Origin: an uncultured Pseudomonadota bacterium
GTDB lineage: Bacteria > Pseudomonadota > Alphaproteobacteria > Rs-D84
Length of the DNA: 64,000 nt
Assembly (NCBI GenBank): GCA_900321105.1
Contig: OOHL01000002.1
Location: 183,019 to 247,018 of the forward strand
Direction: 5' to 3'
Part shown: positions 40,019-49,965 of the stretch, piece after piece
Position numbering within the stretch: the stretch's first letter is position 1
Layout of the letters: the number at the start of each line of letters is the position of its first letter
The notes under the pieces: model-generated
Database searches by the model: none
The model's input: the letters and a program-made list of their open reading frames with translations, nothing else
Told to the model about the DNA's origin: nothing
Translations under genes and position numbers: made by a program

Positions 40019-42001
40019 TTACCATAATTTTACACGCTTTTCTGGCGCAAGATATAATTTGTCTTCTGGTGATATATTAAATACCTCATACCATTTTTCT
40101 ACATGTGGTAAAATTCCATTGACACGCCAACGTCCCAGGGAATGTTCGTTCGTTTTTGTTTGGCGCAACAACGCTTCGTCAGTCATATTTGTTGCCTCGG
40201 TCATTGCATATGCAACAAAGAAACGTTGGTCAGATGTCAAACCAATTGCATCTTCTGATTTTTTACCATATTTTTCATACGCATCAAAAGATACTGTCAC
40301 ACCACCATAATCCGCCAAATTTTCACCCAATGTAAATTCGCCGTTGGCATGTGTATTTGGTGCAACCAAGATATTATTAAAATGTTGCTTCATAATATTG
40401 GCGCGTTCTTCAAATAACTTTGCGTCATTTTCCGACCACCAATCTTTCATATTTCCGTCCTTGTCAAAATGACGACCAGAATCATCAAAACCATGCGTCA
40501 TTTCATGTCCAATCACAGAACCAATCGCACCATAATTAAATGCATCATCCGCATCCATATCAAAGAAAGGATATTGCAATATTCCAGCCGGGAAACAAAT
40601 CTCATTGGTAGACGGATCATAATATGCATTTACTTCGTGTGCATTCATATACCAAATTGTTGGATCTTTTTCTTTACCGATTTTATCCAGCCAAAAAGCA
40701 TCTTCGAATTCTGCAACACGCATCATATTCGCATACAAAGAATCGTCTTTAATTTCCAGCTTTGAATAATCACGCCATTTATCTGGATATCCAATTTTTG
40801 CATTGAAAGTATTTAATTTTGCCAATGCCTGTTTTTTTGTATCTTCACCCATCCAGGTTAAATTTTCAATTCGGGCCCCCAGCGCACGTTGCAAATTTTT
40901 CACCAAATCTTCCATACGTTTCTTTGCACTTTCTGGGAAATATTTTTTAACATATAAATGTCCGACCATCTCGCCCAATGATCCATCAATAATATTCACT
41001 GCCCTTTTCCAACGCGGTTTCTTTTCTTTTTGACCGGACATTTCACGATTATAAAAATCAAATGCAATGTCATATGTTTTATCATCCAACAAAGATGTTG
41101 AACCATTTATAATACGATATTTTAAATAAGTTTTTATTAAATCTAAATCAGTATCATTTATTATCGCAATAGATTCCGCAATTGGTTCAACCTGTTCAAC
41201 ATTAACATATTGCACATCAACACCACGCGCAGTAAAATATGCATTCCAATCAAGCCCAGGCAAATCTTGTTTTAATTCTGTGACAGATTTTTTATGATAA
41301 TTTAAAAGCGGATCACGCAATTTTTCTTTTTTATAAAAAGATTTTGCCATGCGTTCTTCCAATGCATACAATTTTTCGACATCAACATATTCGCCAAAAT
41401 TATCCATCTGTTTTTTTATGTATTCTTTATATTTTTTGCGTATCTGTTTTGATTTATCATCATCGTCAAAATAATAATCACGCGAAAGACCTGTTCCGCC
41501 TTGGGCAAGGACGAATATGTAATGCCTGCTGTCTTTGTCGTCTAACAAAACACCTGTATCCCAAAACGAAGAAGAATATTTATGCGAATGACCCAAATAT
41601 TTTACCAATTCTTCTTTTGATTTTATTGCATCTATTTCATCAAGATATGGTTTAACTGGATTTATTTTGTCTTTATTTAATTTTTCTTCATCCATTGCAA
41701 TTTTATAAAGCAAACCTATTTTACCATCTGCATTTTCAACAATATCACGAACACGTTTATTGTTTTCTTCATCCAACAATTCAAACGAACCATAACGCGT
41801 ATAATCATTTGGCAACGGATTAGCCTTGCGCCATCCAGACGTTGCATAATCATAAAAATCATTTCCTGGATTGACAGACATATCCATATTTTCATTTTTT
41901 ATTCCGATACTCATTAATTTCCCCTTTGTTAAAATAAATGCAGATACGACCGCAATAAATACGGCACAAATTCCAACTATGTTTAAAAGTTTATTTTTCA
42001 T
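40019..42001 (-). CDS. pepO: M13 family metallopeptidase (PepO/neprilysin-like)
   Basis: This 660-residue protein has an N-terminal membrane anchor (about residues 5-27) and an extracytoplasmic body. The zinc site is VIGHEMTHGFDDSG (HExxH), and the third ligand is Glu in GENLADYGG. The segment NAYYDPSTNEICFPAGILQY upstream and the end KLYLAPEKRVKLW are typical of M13 enzymes. It cleaves oligopeptides in the periplasm. Its start codon overlaps the end of hemW by 4 bp (ATGA), giving translational coupling. Confidence 0.93.
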   Translation of the reverse strand: MKNKLLNIVGICAVFIAVVSAFILTKGKLMSIGIKNENMDMSVNPGNDFYDYATSGWRKANPLPNDYTRYGSFELLDEENNKRVRDIVENADGKIGLLYKIAMDEEKLNKDKINPVKPYLDEIDAIKSKEELVKYLGHSHKYSSSFWDTGVLLDDKDSRHYIFVLAQGGTGLSRDYYFDDDDKSKQIRKKYKEYIKKQMDNFGEYVDVEKLYALEERMAKSFYKKEKLRDPLLNYHKKSVTELKQDLPGLDWNAYFTARGVDVQYVNVEQVEPIAESIAIINDTDLDLIKTYLKYRIINGSTSLLDDKTYDIAFDFYNREMSGQKEKKPRWKRAVNIIDGSLGEMVGHLYVKKYFPESAKKRMEDLVKNLQRALGARIENLTWMGEDTKKQALAKLNTFNAKIGYPDKWRDYSKLEIKDDSLYANMMRVAEFEDAFWLDKIGKEKDPTIWYMNAHEVNAYYDPSTNEICFPAGILQYPFFDMDADDAFNYGAIGSVIGHEMTHGFDDSGRHFDKDGNMKDWWSENDAKLFEERANIMKQHFNNILVAPNTHANGEFTLGENLADYGGVTVSFDAYEKYGKKSEDAIGLTSDQRFFVAYAMTEATNMTDEALLRQTKTNEHSLGRWRVNGILPHVEKWYEVFNISPEDKLYLAPEKRVKLW

Positions 42002-43053
42002 TTTATCAAATCCACGATTATATCATCCAATATCAATAAACCCGTATTCGTAGTATGCAAATATTCGCCATCTGTTTCAACCAAATCTTGGTGTGAATTT
42101 ATCCAATCAAAATTCAATATATTTTTTACGTCTTCATCCAATTTAACACCACGCATTGTTCGCATTCCTGTCAAGATTTTTTCTGTTGCGCGCGTTTCAT
42201 TTGATATTTTTTCAAATCGCTCATTTGCGCCCATTTCATCATACCATGCACAATCAACATAAACACGTCCTGCACCGCCACGACCAATACCAATATATGC
42301 ATCCCCAGACCAAATATTTAAATTATGTCTGCATTCATCACCAGGTTTTGCATAATTTGAAACTTCATATCGTGGCAAAGATAAATATTGTGGAATTATA
42401 CTGTACATTTGTGCCATCGTTTCATTGTTTGGCATATTCAAATTCATCTTTCCAAATGGAGTATTTTTTTCAATTGTCAATTCATACATTGATACATGTG
42501 ATAACCCCAGATTATTTATTCCACGACATAATTCAACAACATCATCAACATTTTGATTTGGCAGACCATAAATGAAATCAGCATTGACACGTAACCCCAT
42601 ATTATTTGCGATATTCAACAGATTTATCGCCGTTTTAACATCATGCCTGCGTCCCAAGAATTTTAATTCGTCATCATTTAAAGATTGAACACCTATTGAT
42701 AAACGATTAACACCGTTTAATACAAATCCAGATAAATTATCGCCATCGATTGTTCCAGGATTTGATTCTAATGTAATTTCACAATTAGGTAGAACATGAA
42801 AACAATCATTTATACAATCCATAATTTTTTCAAACCCAGAAACCGGCATTAAAGATGGGGTGCCACCGCCAAAAAATATTGTTGGAACATCTACTTTGCC
42901 CAATTTTTCAGACCAAAAACGTAATTCATCACATATGTCATTTGTGTATTTTTCCCAATCTGGATTTGAACATGCAAACGAATAAAACGCACAATAATTG
43001 CACTTTGACATGCAAAACGGGACATGAATGTATAAATTATGGGTATTTTTCAT
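41998..43053 (-). CDS. hemW: Heme chaperone HemW (radical SAM)
   Basis: This 351-residue protein begins NLYIHVPFCMSKCNYCAF, with the radical-SAM cluster C-x3-C-x2-C plus Phe. It continues with TIFFGGGTPSLM, ITLESNPG, NRLSIGVQSLND and a C-terminal wing, all as in HemW (formerly called HemN-like). HemW delivers heme to respiratory enzymes; it lacks the extra residues of true coproporphyrinogen dehydrogenase. No ribosome site is seen at the ATG used; a GTG at 43074 is an alternative. Confidence 0.88.
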   Translation of the reverse strand: MKNTHNLYIHVPFCMSKCNYCAFYSFACSNPDWEKYTNDICDELRFWSEKLGKVDVPTIFFGGGTPSLMPVSGFEKIMDCINDCFHVLPNCEITLESNPGTIDGDNLSGFVLNGVNRLSIGVQSLNDDELKFLGRRHDVKTAINLLNIANNMGLRVNADFIYGLPNQNVDDVVELCRGINNLGLSHVSMYELTIEKNTPFGKMNLNMPNNETMAQMYSIIPQYLSLPRYEVSNYAKPGDECRHNLNIWSGDAYIGIGRGGAGRVYVDCAWYDEMGANERFEKISNETRATEKILTGMRTMRGVKLDEDVKNILNFDWINSHQDLVETDGEYLHTTNTGLLILDDIIVDLIK

Positions 43054-43100
43054 AACAGAAATATGATAATTCACAAAAAATAAAATTCAATATAAACAAA

Positions 43101-43132
43101 CGCTTTTTTTAAAACCTTTTTTATGATATAAT
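43101..43132 (+). promoter_or_regulatory. Promoter block shared with 28501-28532
   Basis: CGCTTTTTTTAA-N8-TTATGATATAAT with an extended -10, followed 20 bp later by the start of the barrel gene. It is identical outside the 8-bp spacer to the block at 28501. Confidence 0.72.
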
Positions 43133-43151
43133 AAAACATACAAAAGGAAAG

Positions 43152-44630
43152 ATGAGAAACACATTAGTAGCTTTTTTGTGCGCTTTATCGGCTTCGTCTG
43201 CGTGCTTTGCATCAAACGAAGGCGTGCCGTCTTATTACTCAAATAGATCCAACACAAATGCAAATCGTGCGGCGTATAATAAATATCAAGACTATGGCTA
43301 TACAAAATATGTTGGCAATTCTGGGACAAAGCAAATTATATCTTCCAACACATATTCTTATCAGGTTCCACGCCAACAAATCCCAAATTATCGTGGCGCA
43401 ATGACTGCGAACGGTATTGCACAACCAAGCAATAACAAAACGACAATATATGCCGATTATTCCCGCCGTTTTGCAGATTTTGAATTCAAAACTGGCGTTA
43501 ATTCCATTTTGGAATGGGACGATATGATTTTCAATGAAATAAATGTCGGCGCACAACATATTTTTGATATTCATGGATTTGATTTAGGTGTGTATGGTTC
43601 ATATACATACGGTAAACTGGCCGGTGGCGGCCTTTCCATGGATTATGACTTGGAACCATATGATTATTCTTATCCAAGCGAAGGCATTTTCACTATATCT
43701 ATGGGTAATCAAAGCGGCGATTTGAATAAATTGAAACTGGGCGTTGCCGCGCATCATATTTGGGATGTTGCAGGATGGAAATTAACACCACATATTGGGT
43801 ATGAAATCTTTAAACATAATTTAAAGATGGGCGATCATATATATCCTAATCCTGGGGTATATCTGCCTTTGATGACAATGAACGGCGATTACGTTTTCGG
43901 TGACACATCCGGTTATTACTATGCTGTGCCACAGGATGTAAGTATTGCCGATGATACTGATTTATACCAAATATGTATGGGCCCCGAAGATATCAAGGTT
44001 GTCGCAACATCCGCCAGTGGTTCTGATTTGGGTGGCGGAATATCTTTGATTGGAACATCATTAACAACCACAGAATATAATACCAGCATGGGCGATTTAC
44101 CATGGGGTGTTGTAGAAGGCGATTGTATAGTTATTGGTGGCGATGGAATCATCCGTGTTGATGGAACAACTCACATTTATAACACGACATGGTCTGGATT
44201 TTACCTTGGACTGGAACTTGAAAAACAAATGACATTGGCAGATAAATTGCGTTTCTATGTCCAGGTCAGCATGCCAAAATATTCATCCGAAGGCACATGG
44301 CCGAATCGTGATGATTGGCAACAGAATCCAAGTTTCTTGGACGAAGGCGATAATGGTGCATTTGCATATGAAGCAGAAATGGAATACACATATAACATTT
44401 CTGACCGTATGCAATTATCATTAAAAGCCGATACAAACTATTTTCACATCGGAAAAATACCTGGCGAATTATATGTGGCTGAATCATATGCCTATGTCGA
44501 AGATCCAAATAATCCAGGAAACTTTATTATCGAAAAACAATCTGCGTATACAGAATATGTATCCGAATCATTGAAAGAAGCAACATGGCAATCGTTCGGG
44601 TTACATCTTGGATTAAAATATTCTTTTTAA
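43152..44630 (+). CDS. Large outer-membrane beta-barrel, autotransporter/OmpA-like size
   Basis: This 492-residue protein has a signal peptide ending SACFA-S. A Tyr/Asn/Gln-rich disordered stretch (about 20-95) resembles that of the protein at 28559. The barrel domain begins TTIYADYSRRFADFEFK. Strands include GFDLGVYGSYTYGKLAGGG, LGVAAHHIWDVAGWKLTPHI and the terminal FGLHLGLKYSF, ending in Phe. An inserted region of about 80 residues, rich in Asp, Gly and Thr (about 240-330), may be a surface loop. AAAGGAAAG precedes the ATG. Confidence 0.73.
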   Translation: MRNTLVAFLCALSASSACFASNEGVPSYYSNRSNTNANRAAYNKYQDYGYTKYVGNSGTKQIISSNTYSYQVPRQQIPNYRGAMTANGIAQPSNNKTTIYADYSRRFADFEFKTGVNSILEWDDMIFNEINVGAQHIFDIHGFDLGVYGSYTYGKLAGGGLSMDYDLEPYDYSYPSEGIFTISMGNQSGDLNKLKLGVAAHHIWDVAGWKLTPHIGYEIFKHNLKMGDHIYPNPGVYLPLMTMNGDYVFGDTSGYYYAVPQDVSIADDTDLYQICMGPEDIKVVATSASGSDLGGGISLIGTSLTTTEYNTSMGDLPWGVVEGDCIVIGGDGIIRVDGTTHIYNTTWSGFYLGLELEKQMTLADKLRFYVQVSMPKYSSEGTWPNRDDWQQNPSFLDEGDNGAFAYEAEMEYTYNISDRMQLSLKADTNYFHIGKIPGELYVAESYAYVEDPNNPGNFIIEKQSAYTEYVSESLKEATWQSFGLHLGLKYSF

Positions 44631-44648
44631 TTGATAAAGTGGATAATC

Positions 44649-45707
44649 ATGAAATATAGATTGCCTATATTTTTTGGGATATTGTTTGTTTTTGCAACAA
44701 ATGTTGCATTTGCAAATCGTGGTGCGTTTGATTTAGAAAGATGGGATACTGTTATCGAAGGCATCCGCACAAAAGCAACAAATCAAAACATTAGTAAATC
44801 TGTTATTGATGAAACATTAAAAGCACCTTCTTTTATTCCGGGTATTATAAAATCAGACAGACGCCAATCAGAATTCACACTGACTTTGGACGAATATTTA
44901 AATCGCACGGTCAGCACAGAGCGTATAAAAAACGGTCATAAGAAATCAGCTGAATACCCGACGCTTTTGGGACGCGTCGAAAAAAAATACGGAATACCAC
45001 GAAATGTAATGTTAGCGTTTTGGGGTATGGAATCTAATTACGGTGCGATAAAATCAAAACATCAATTAACAAATGCTTTTTTAACATTAATTTATGATGG
45101 TCGCCGCGAAGAATTCTTTACGAAACAATTGTTAAGCCTGATGAAAATTGCAGATAAAAATAAATTATCTGTGACATCAATATATGGTTCGTGGGCTGGT
45201 GCGATGGGACATTTTCAATTTATTCCTACAACCCTGGCACAATATGGAATTGACGGAAACAACGATGGCCGTATTGATATAATACACAGTGTTGGCGATG
45301 CCATGTTCAGTGCCGGAAATTATCTGAACAAACTAGGCTGGAATAAAAACGAGAAAATTATCAAACCTGTCATATTACCTGCTGATTTCGACAGAACTGT
45401 TTTAAATGGCGATATTAAAAAAAGTTTATCTGAATGGGGACAAATGGGTGTGACCGACATGGACGGAACCCCATTGAATCAATCAGAAACAATTGTTGGA
45501 TTAATCGCAGATACAAAAGAAATTGCAAAACGTGATTTATACCAACCACAACGTAATGACGAAACACAATTATTAGATACAGATGTTGCGCCTGCCCCGG
45601 TGATAAAGGCGTATTTAACATATCCTAATTTTTACAGAATAAAAAAATGGAATAATTCGTCTTGGTATGCGATTGCGATTGGCGAATTGTCTGAAAAATT
45701 GAAATAA
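44649..45707 (+). CDS. mltB: Lytic murein transglycosylase, MltB-like
   Basis: This 352-residue exported protein has a signal peptide ending NVAFA-N. No lipobox is present, so it is soluble, as in the SltB/MltB-related periplasmic forms. The catalytic Glu is in AFWGMESNYGAIK, and YGSWAGAMGHFQFIPTTLAQ and the GNNDGRIDI loop are family marks. It cleaves peptidoglycan glycan strands, producing anhydromuropeptides. It begins 18 bp after the barrel gene, so the two are co-transcribed. Confidence 0.92.
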   Translation: MKYRLPIFFGILFVFATNVAFANRGAFDLERWDTVIEGIRTKATNQNISKSVIDETLKAPSFIPGIIKSDRRQSEFTLTLDEYLNRTVSTERIKNGHKKSAEYPTLLGRVEKKYGIPRNVMLAFWGMESNYGAIKSKHQLTNAFLTLIYDGRREEFFTKQLLSLMKIADKNKLSVTSIYGSWAGAMGHFQFIPTTLAQYGIDGNNDGRIDIIHSVGDAMFSAGNYLNKLGWNKNEKIIKPVILPADFDRTVLNGDIKKSLSEWGQMGVTDMDGTPLNQSETIVGLIADTKEIAKRDLYQPQRNDETQLLDTDVAPAPVIKAYLTYPNFYRIKKWNNSSWYAIAIGELSEKLK

Positions 45708-45818
45708 AAATCATCCCCTTATATAAAAAAATTAAAAAGTCCAGCAAAAATAAAAAACATTGCGTATGACACTTTTCTTTGGTACCATTTACGTTATGCA
45801 TTATAAAGGAAATACATT

Positions 45819-46793
45819 ATGGCTATAAAAGTTCGTGACTATGAAGTTAGATTAACCCGTACAAAAGAAGAACGCAAACAGGTTCGCCAATTGCGTTACG
45901 AAGTTTTCTGTTTGGAAGAAAACGCATATGCAACCGAAGAACAAAAAAATCTTGGCGAAGAATACGATTCTTACGATACATATGCCGATTACATGGCGGT
46001 TTTTCATAATAATAAAATTGTGGGAACATATCGTATTATTGATCGCGAAGCCGCTGAAAAAATGGGCGGATTTTATACAGAACGCGAATATAATTTATCA
46101 AAAATCAAACATGTCAAAGGCAACATTGCCGAAATGTCACGTGCGTGTGTAAATGCCGAATATCGTGAAAATGGTTTGGTTATGCGTTTACTTTGGGCGG
46201 GTCTTTGCGAATATGTTGTAAAACGCAAGGTTGTTATTTTGTTCGGTGTTCCATCATGGGTTGGAACAAAACCAGCGCAATCTGCCCAGGCAATTTCTTA
46301 TCTGTACTATAATCATTTATCACCATCAAATTTGCGTGCAACTGTATTGAAAGAAAACTTGGACCCAAGTATTGATTCACGTTTAACACAAATGAATATA
46401 TTGCCACGCGTTTTCGTTGACGAAGAAGAAGCACGCAAACAAATGACACCTTTGATCAAGGGCTATCTGCGTTTGGGTGCGTCATTTGGTCGTGGCGTAT
46501 TTATTGACAAGGGTTTTGGTACATATGATGTCTTTGTTATGTTAAAAACAAAAGACGTTGATAAAACATATCAGAAACATTTTACAGGTTCTGAAAATGC
46601 GTTCGATGAATTCGAAGTCAAAGAAGGACCTTTGCATATGTTGGGCAAAATAATTATGTCACCAATTACTGGCACAGCGAAAGCAATTCGTGCCTTCGCA
46701 GAATTGTTTATGCGCGAAGATGCCGATGACATCGAATACATAGATAAAGAATCCGAAGAAGAAACCGAGGAATCAACAAATGAAAATTCGTAA
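45819..46793 (+). CDS. olsB: Ornithine N-acyltransferase-like (OlsB family)
   Basis: This 324-residue GNAT-fold protein has the OlsB-type pattern. RQLRYEVFCLEEN lies near residue 25. Next comes TYADYMAVFHNNKIVGTYRI, then EMSRACVNAEYRENGLVMRL, where the Arg/Glu segment binds acyl-ACP. OlsB makes lyso-ornithine lipid from ornithine and 3-hydroxyacyl-ACP. The downstream gene is a PlsC-like acyltransferase overlapping by 14 bp, the OlsA partner expected for the second step. The C-terminal 50 residues are an acidic tail. It could alternatively acylate another amine. Confidence 0.8.
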   Translation: MAIKVRDYEVRLTRTKEERKQVRQLRYEVFCLEENAYATEEQKNLGEEYDSYDTYADYMAVFHNNKIVGTYRIIDREAAEKMGGFYTEREYNLSKIKHVKGNIAEMSRACVNAEYRENGLVMRLLWAGLCEYVVKRKVVILFGVPSWVGTKPAQSAQAISYLYYNHLSPSNLRATVLKENLDPSIDSRLTQMNILPRVFVDEEEARKQMTPLIKGYLRLGASFGRGVFIDKGFGTYDVFVMLKTKDVDKTYQKHFTGSENAFDEFEVKEGPLHMLGKIIMSPITGTAKAIRAFAELFMREDADDIEYIDKESEEETEESTNENS

Positions 46794-47589
46794 ACAAAAT
46801 ATATTTAACACTGCATGGGCGGCGATTAAGTTTGCTTCTGCATGGGTGTTTGTTTGTTTTAACGCTTTGATTCTTTGTTTTATTCCGACAGGTCGTGCAT
46901 CCGTAAAATATATGCGCATATTTATGCGTCAATTTAATTGGTTTATGGGTGTTCGTTTAAAAGTCAAAGGGAAACTTTCATCAAAACGTCCCCTGCTTTG
47001 TGTTGCAAATCACATATCTGTATTTGAATTATCAACAATACCTGTGGCATTTGGCGGTTCGTTCTTTGGTAAAAAAGAATTGGAAAGTTGGCCATTGGTT
47101 GGATGGATGGCAAAAAAATTTGGTGTAATATTTATTGATCGCCGCCCATCACACGTTATGGACGCAATGAATGCTGTAAAAAAAGAATTAGAAACCGTGG
47201 ATTACCCAATGTTTATATTTCCAGAGGGAACGTCTACAAACGGTGCATATGTAAAACAATTTAAAAGTTCGCTGTTTGATGTTATTGAAAAAACAGGCGC
47301 AACTGTTCAACCGGTTGTAATAAATTATCGTTTGCGTGACGGAACAAAAATAAATGCCGAAGATATGGCAAATCATTTTGCATATTTTGATAACAAGAAA
47401 ATGGATTGTGGTCCATATTGCAAACGTGAACGCAGTGCATTTATGCAAATCTTTCACATAATGATGTTGGGTGGATTCTTGGTTGAAATCGAAGTATTAC
47501 CAATTCCCGATATATCGGGTATGGACAGAAAACAAATGGCAGACACACTGCATCAAATAATTTCAAACAAATATATGGAAAATAAATAA
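46780..47589 (+). CDS. olsA: PlsC-like acyltransferase (OlsA candidate)
   Basis: This 269-residue protein has an N-terminal hydrophobic segment and the acyltransferase blocks. Motif I is NHISVFEL, where the usual HX4D reads HX4E. IFIDRR is motif II and FPEGTSTNG motif III. Overlap with the olsB-like gene indicates a unit for ornithine-lipid synthesis, OlsA adding the second acyl chain. A housekeeping 1-acylglycerol-3-phosphate acyltransferase (PlsC) is the alternative. The Asp-to-Glu change in the catalytic motif is unusual. Confidence 0.8.
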   Translation: MKIRKQNIFNTAWAAIKFASAWVFVCFNALILCFIPTGRASVKYMRIFMRQFNWFMGVRLKVKGKLSSKRPLLCVANHISVFELSTIPVAFGGSFFGKKELESWPLVGWMAKKFGVIFIDRRPSHVMDAMNAVKKELETVDYPMFIFPEGTSTNGAYVKQFKSSLFDVIEKTGATVQPVVINYRLRDGTKINAEDMANHFAYFDNKKMDCGPYCKRERSAFMQIFHIMMLGGFLVEIEVLPIPDISGMDRKQMADTLHQIISNKYMENK

Positions 47590-47611
47590 AAAATTAAGAG
47601 TGGTAAAAAAA

Positions 47612-48886
47612 ATGAGAATAGAAAATTTATGTGTTAACAGATTATACGGCGATGTTGCGGGCGCAACAACACGTGGTCATAAAATCGCCGTCAAAGGTGG
47701 CTATATATATCAAACATTTCAAGGCGGTTATACACTGACCCCACTGGGATGGAGTGTTGTTCGTAAGATAGAAAATATTATTCGCGAAGAAATGAATAAT
47801 ATCGATGGTCAAGAAATGTTAATGCCTGTGGTTTGTGGTGCAGATTTATGGAAAGAAACAGGTCGTTATGATTCTATGGATAACATTGCAAAATTCAAAA
47901 GCAGATCTGGTGCAGATTATGTAATATGTCCAACACATGAAGAAGTTGTCACAGATTATGCCCGTTCTGTCATAAAATCATATCGTCAAATGCCATTCAT
48001 GGTTTACCAAATTCAAACAAAATTCCGTGATGAATTACGTGTTCGCGCAGGCTTGATTCGAACACGCGAATTCATTATGAAAGATGGTTATTCGTTCCAT
48101 GAAACCCAGGAAGATTTAGAAAAATATTACAAACGTTGTTTTGATGCATATTATAAAATTTATAAAAGATGCGGATTAAAGAACGTCACCGACGTTATGT
48201 CCGCAACTGGTGATATGGGTGGAAAGATCGCACATGAATTTCAATTGATAAACGAAATGGGTGAAGATACATTGTACATATGCGATTGTGGTTTTCGCGC
48301 GAATAAAGAATTAGAAGAAACAGATTCTTCGGTTTGCCCAAAATGCGGAAAACAATTGAATAAAGTTCGTGGTATTGAAATCGGTAATATTTTCCAGCTT
48401 GGTAAAAAATATACAGATTCCATGCACATGACATACACAGCTGAAGATGGTACAGAAAAAACACCAACAATGGGTTGTTATGGAATTGGTGTTTCACGTG
48501 TAATGGCTGCTATTATCGAAGAAAGCGCAGACGATAATGGCCCAATCTGGAATATGGCTACGGCACCTTTTACAGTAGAAGTGATTGGCTTGGTTGACAA
48601 AGAAAACAAGACAATGCCTTTGGCAGAAAAAATTTATAATGATTTGAAATCTGAAGGCATAGAAGTTTTATTAGATGCACGTGATAATCGTGCTGGCGAA
48701 AAATTTGCCGATGCAGATTTAATAGCAGCACCTATCCGTTTGATTGTTTCGACAAAGAATTTAGCTAATAATCAAATAGAAGTTAAATATCGTGTTAATG
48801 ATCATGATACATCTGATTTACCAAATACAATAGATGTAAATAATTATGTTGATACGATTAAAGATTTAATTTCAAAACTTTCATAA
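47612..48886 (+). CDS. proS: Prolyl-tRNA synthetase, short form without editing domain
   Basis: This 424-residue class II synthetase starts at the ATG that follows an AAGAG-type site; an upstream in-frame GTG is less likely. Motif 1 lies near WSVVRKIENIIREEMN, then CPTHEEVVTDYARS, motif 2 near FRDELRVRAGLIRTREFIMK and motif 3 near GCYGIGVSRVMAA. The INS editing insertion is absent. In its place is a small four-Cys element (CDCGFRANKE...CPKCG). The short type is characteristic of Alphaproteobacteria and relies on free-standing editing proteins. Confidence 0.94.
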   Translation: MRIENLCVNRLYGDVAGATTRGHKIAVKGGYIYQTFQGGYTLTPLGWSVVRKIENIIREEMNNIDGQEMLMPVVCGADLWKETGRYDSMDNIAKFKSRSGADYVICPTHEEVVTDYARSVIKSYRQMPFMVYQIQTKFRDELRVRAGLIRTREFIMKDGYSFHETQEDLEKYYKRCFDAYYKIYKRCGLKNVTDVMSATGDMGGKIAHEFQLINEMGEDTLYICDCGFRANKELEETDSSVCPKCGKQLNKVRGIEIGNIFQLGKKYTDSMHMTYTAEDGTEKTPTMGCYGIGVSRVMAAIIEESADDNGPIWNMATAPFTVEVIGLVDKENKTMPLAEKIYNDLKSEGIEVLLDARDNRAGEKFADADLIAAPIRLIVSTKNLANNQIEVKYRVNDHDTSDLPNTIDVNNYVDTIKDLISKLS

Positions 48887-48895
48887 TACTAACAA

Positions 48896-48920
48896 ACGGG
48901 GATAAAACCCCGTTTTTTTT
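48896..48920 (+). terminator. Terminator of proS
   Basis: AAACGGGG-ATAA-CCCCGTTT is followed by a T-run. Confidence 0.8.
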
Positions 48921-48932
48921 ATGCGAAAAATA

Positions 48933-48941
48933 TGATATAAT
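48933..48941 (+). promoter_or_regulatory. Extended -10 promoter of ldh
   Basis: TG-A-TATAAT lies 27 bp before the ldh start, with no good -35. It is the same extended -10 type as at 28524, 43124 and 50982. Confidence 0.6.
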
Positions 48942-48967
48942 ATATTCATAAAAAATGGGGGATTTTT

Positions 48968-49897
48968 ATGAAAATAGCTATCATTGGTGTTGGTTCGGTT
49001 GGTTCGGCCATTGCGACCGCGGTTCAAAACACAGGTTTGGCACACGAAATTGTTTTATTTGACCGCGATGGTATTCGCGCACGCGCTGCTGCCGAAGATT
49101 TGGGACACGCGTCTGCATTTTCTTATGATATAAAAATTACTGCCGCCAGTAATTATCGCGCAATACGTGGTTCAGATATTGTGATTGTTGCCGCTGGCGC
49201 AAACCAAAAGCCAGGTGAAACACGGACAGACTTGCTGCATAAAAATGCTGCTGTTATCGAAGATATTATCCCACGCGTTATGCAAAATGTTGATGCAAAG
49301 AAAGCAAAAATAATTGTTGTCACTAATCCATTGGATGTCATGGTTATGTTGGCACAAAAATTATCTAAATTACCTGCCGGTCGCGTCATAGGCACCGGAA
49401 CAATGCTGGATTCTGCGCGTCTTAAAATTATTTTATCACGACAATTAAGTGTATCAACGCGCTCAATCAGTTCATATGTATTGGGTGAACATGGTGATTC
49501 TTCGGTTGTTAACTGGGAATCTGTATCGATTGGTGGAATTGCTTTGGATGATTTTTGCCGCCAAGCAAAAATATCTTTGCCACAAACAACACGAAAAACA
49601 ATTGAACACCGTGTTCGAAATGCAGCATATGAAATTATACGCGGACGTGGTGCAACCTGGGACGGAATTGGTGCCGCGGTTGCAGACCTGTTGCATGCAA
49701 TTGTTAACGATGAAAAACGTATATTAACGACATCCATCGTTGATGGTGTTGGTAAAACATCTGTTGCAATGTCGATGCCACGAATTGTCGGCGAAAATGG
49801 TGTTATAATGAATCTGCATACAAAATTAAGCACTGCCGAATCCACGGCTTTACGCAAAAGTGCAAAAATCATACGCAAAAACTTTGATATGATTTAA
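48968..49897 (+). CDS. ldh: L-lactate dehydrogenase
   Basis: This 309-residue NAD enzyme has the glycine motif GVGSVGSAIA. The substrate loop is AAGANQKPGETR, where Gln marks lactate rather than malate dehydrogenase. VTNPLDVM and the catalytic His in VLGEHGDSSV follow. It reduces pyruvate to L-lactate and regenerates NAD in fermentation, which fits the other anaerobic enzymes here. GGGG-rich ribosome site 6 bp before the ATG. Confidence 0.93.
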   Translation: MKIAIIGVGSVGSAIATAVQNTGLAHEIVLFDRDGIRARAAAEDLGHASAFSYDIKITAASNYRAIRGSDIVIVAAGANQKPGETRTDLLHKNAAVIEDIIPRVMQNVDAKKAKIIVVTNPLDVMVMLAQKLSKLPAGRVIGTGTMLDSARLKIILSRQLSVSTRSISSYVLGEHGDSSVVNWESVSIGGIALDDFCRQAKISLPQTTRKTIEHRVRNAAYEIIRGRGATWDGIGAAVADLLHAIVNDEKRILTTSIVDGVGKTSVAMSMPRIVGENGVIMNLHTKLSTAESTALRKSAKIIRKNFDMI

Positions 49898-49965
49898 AGA
49901 AATCAATCTTATAGTCTTTAAATAATCCCGTGTTATATTTTATATCAAAGGCACGGGATTTTTTT

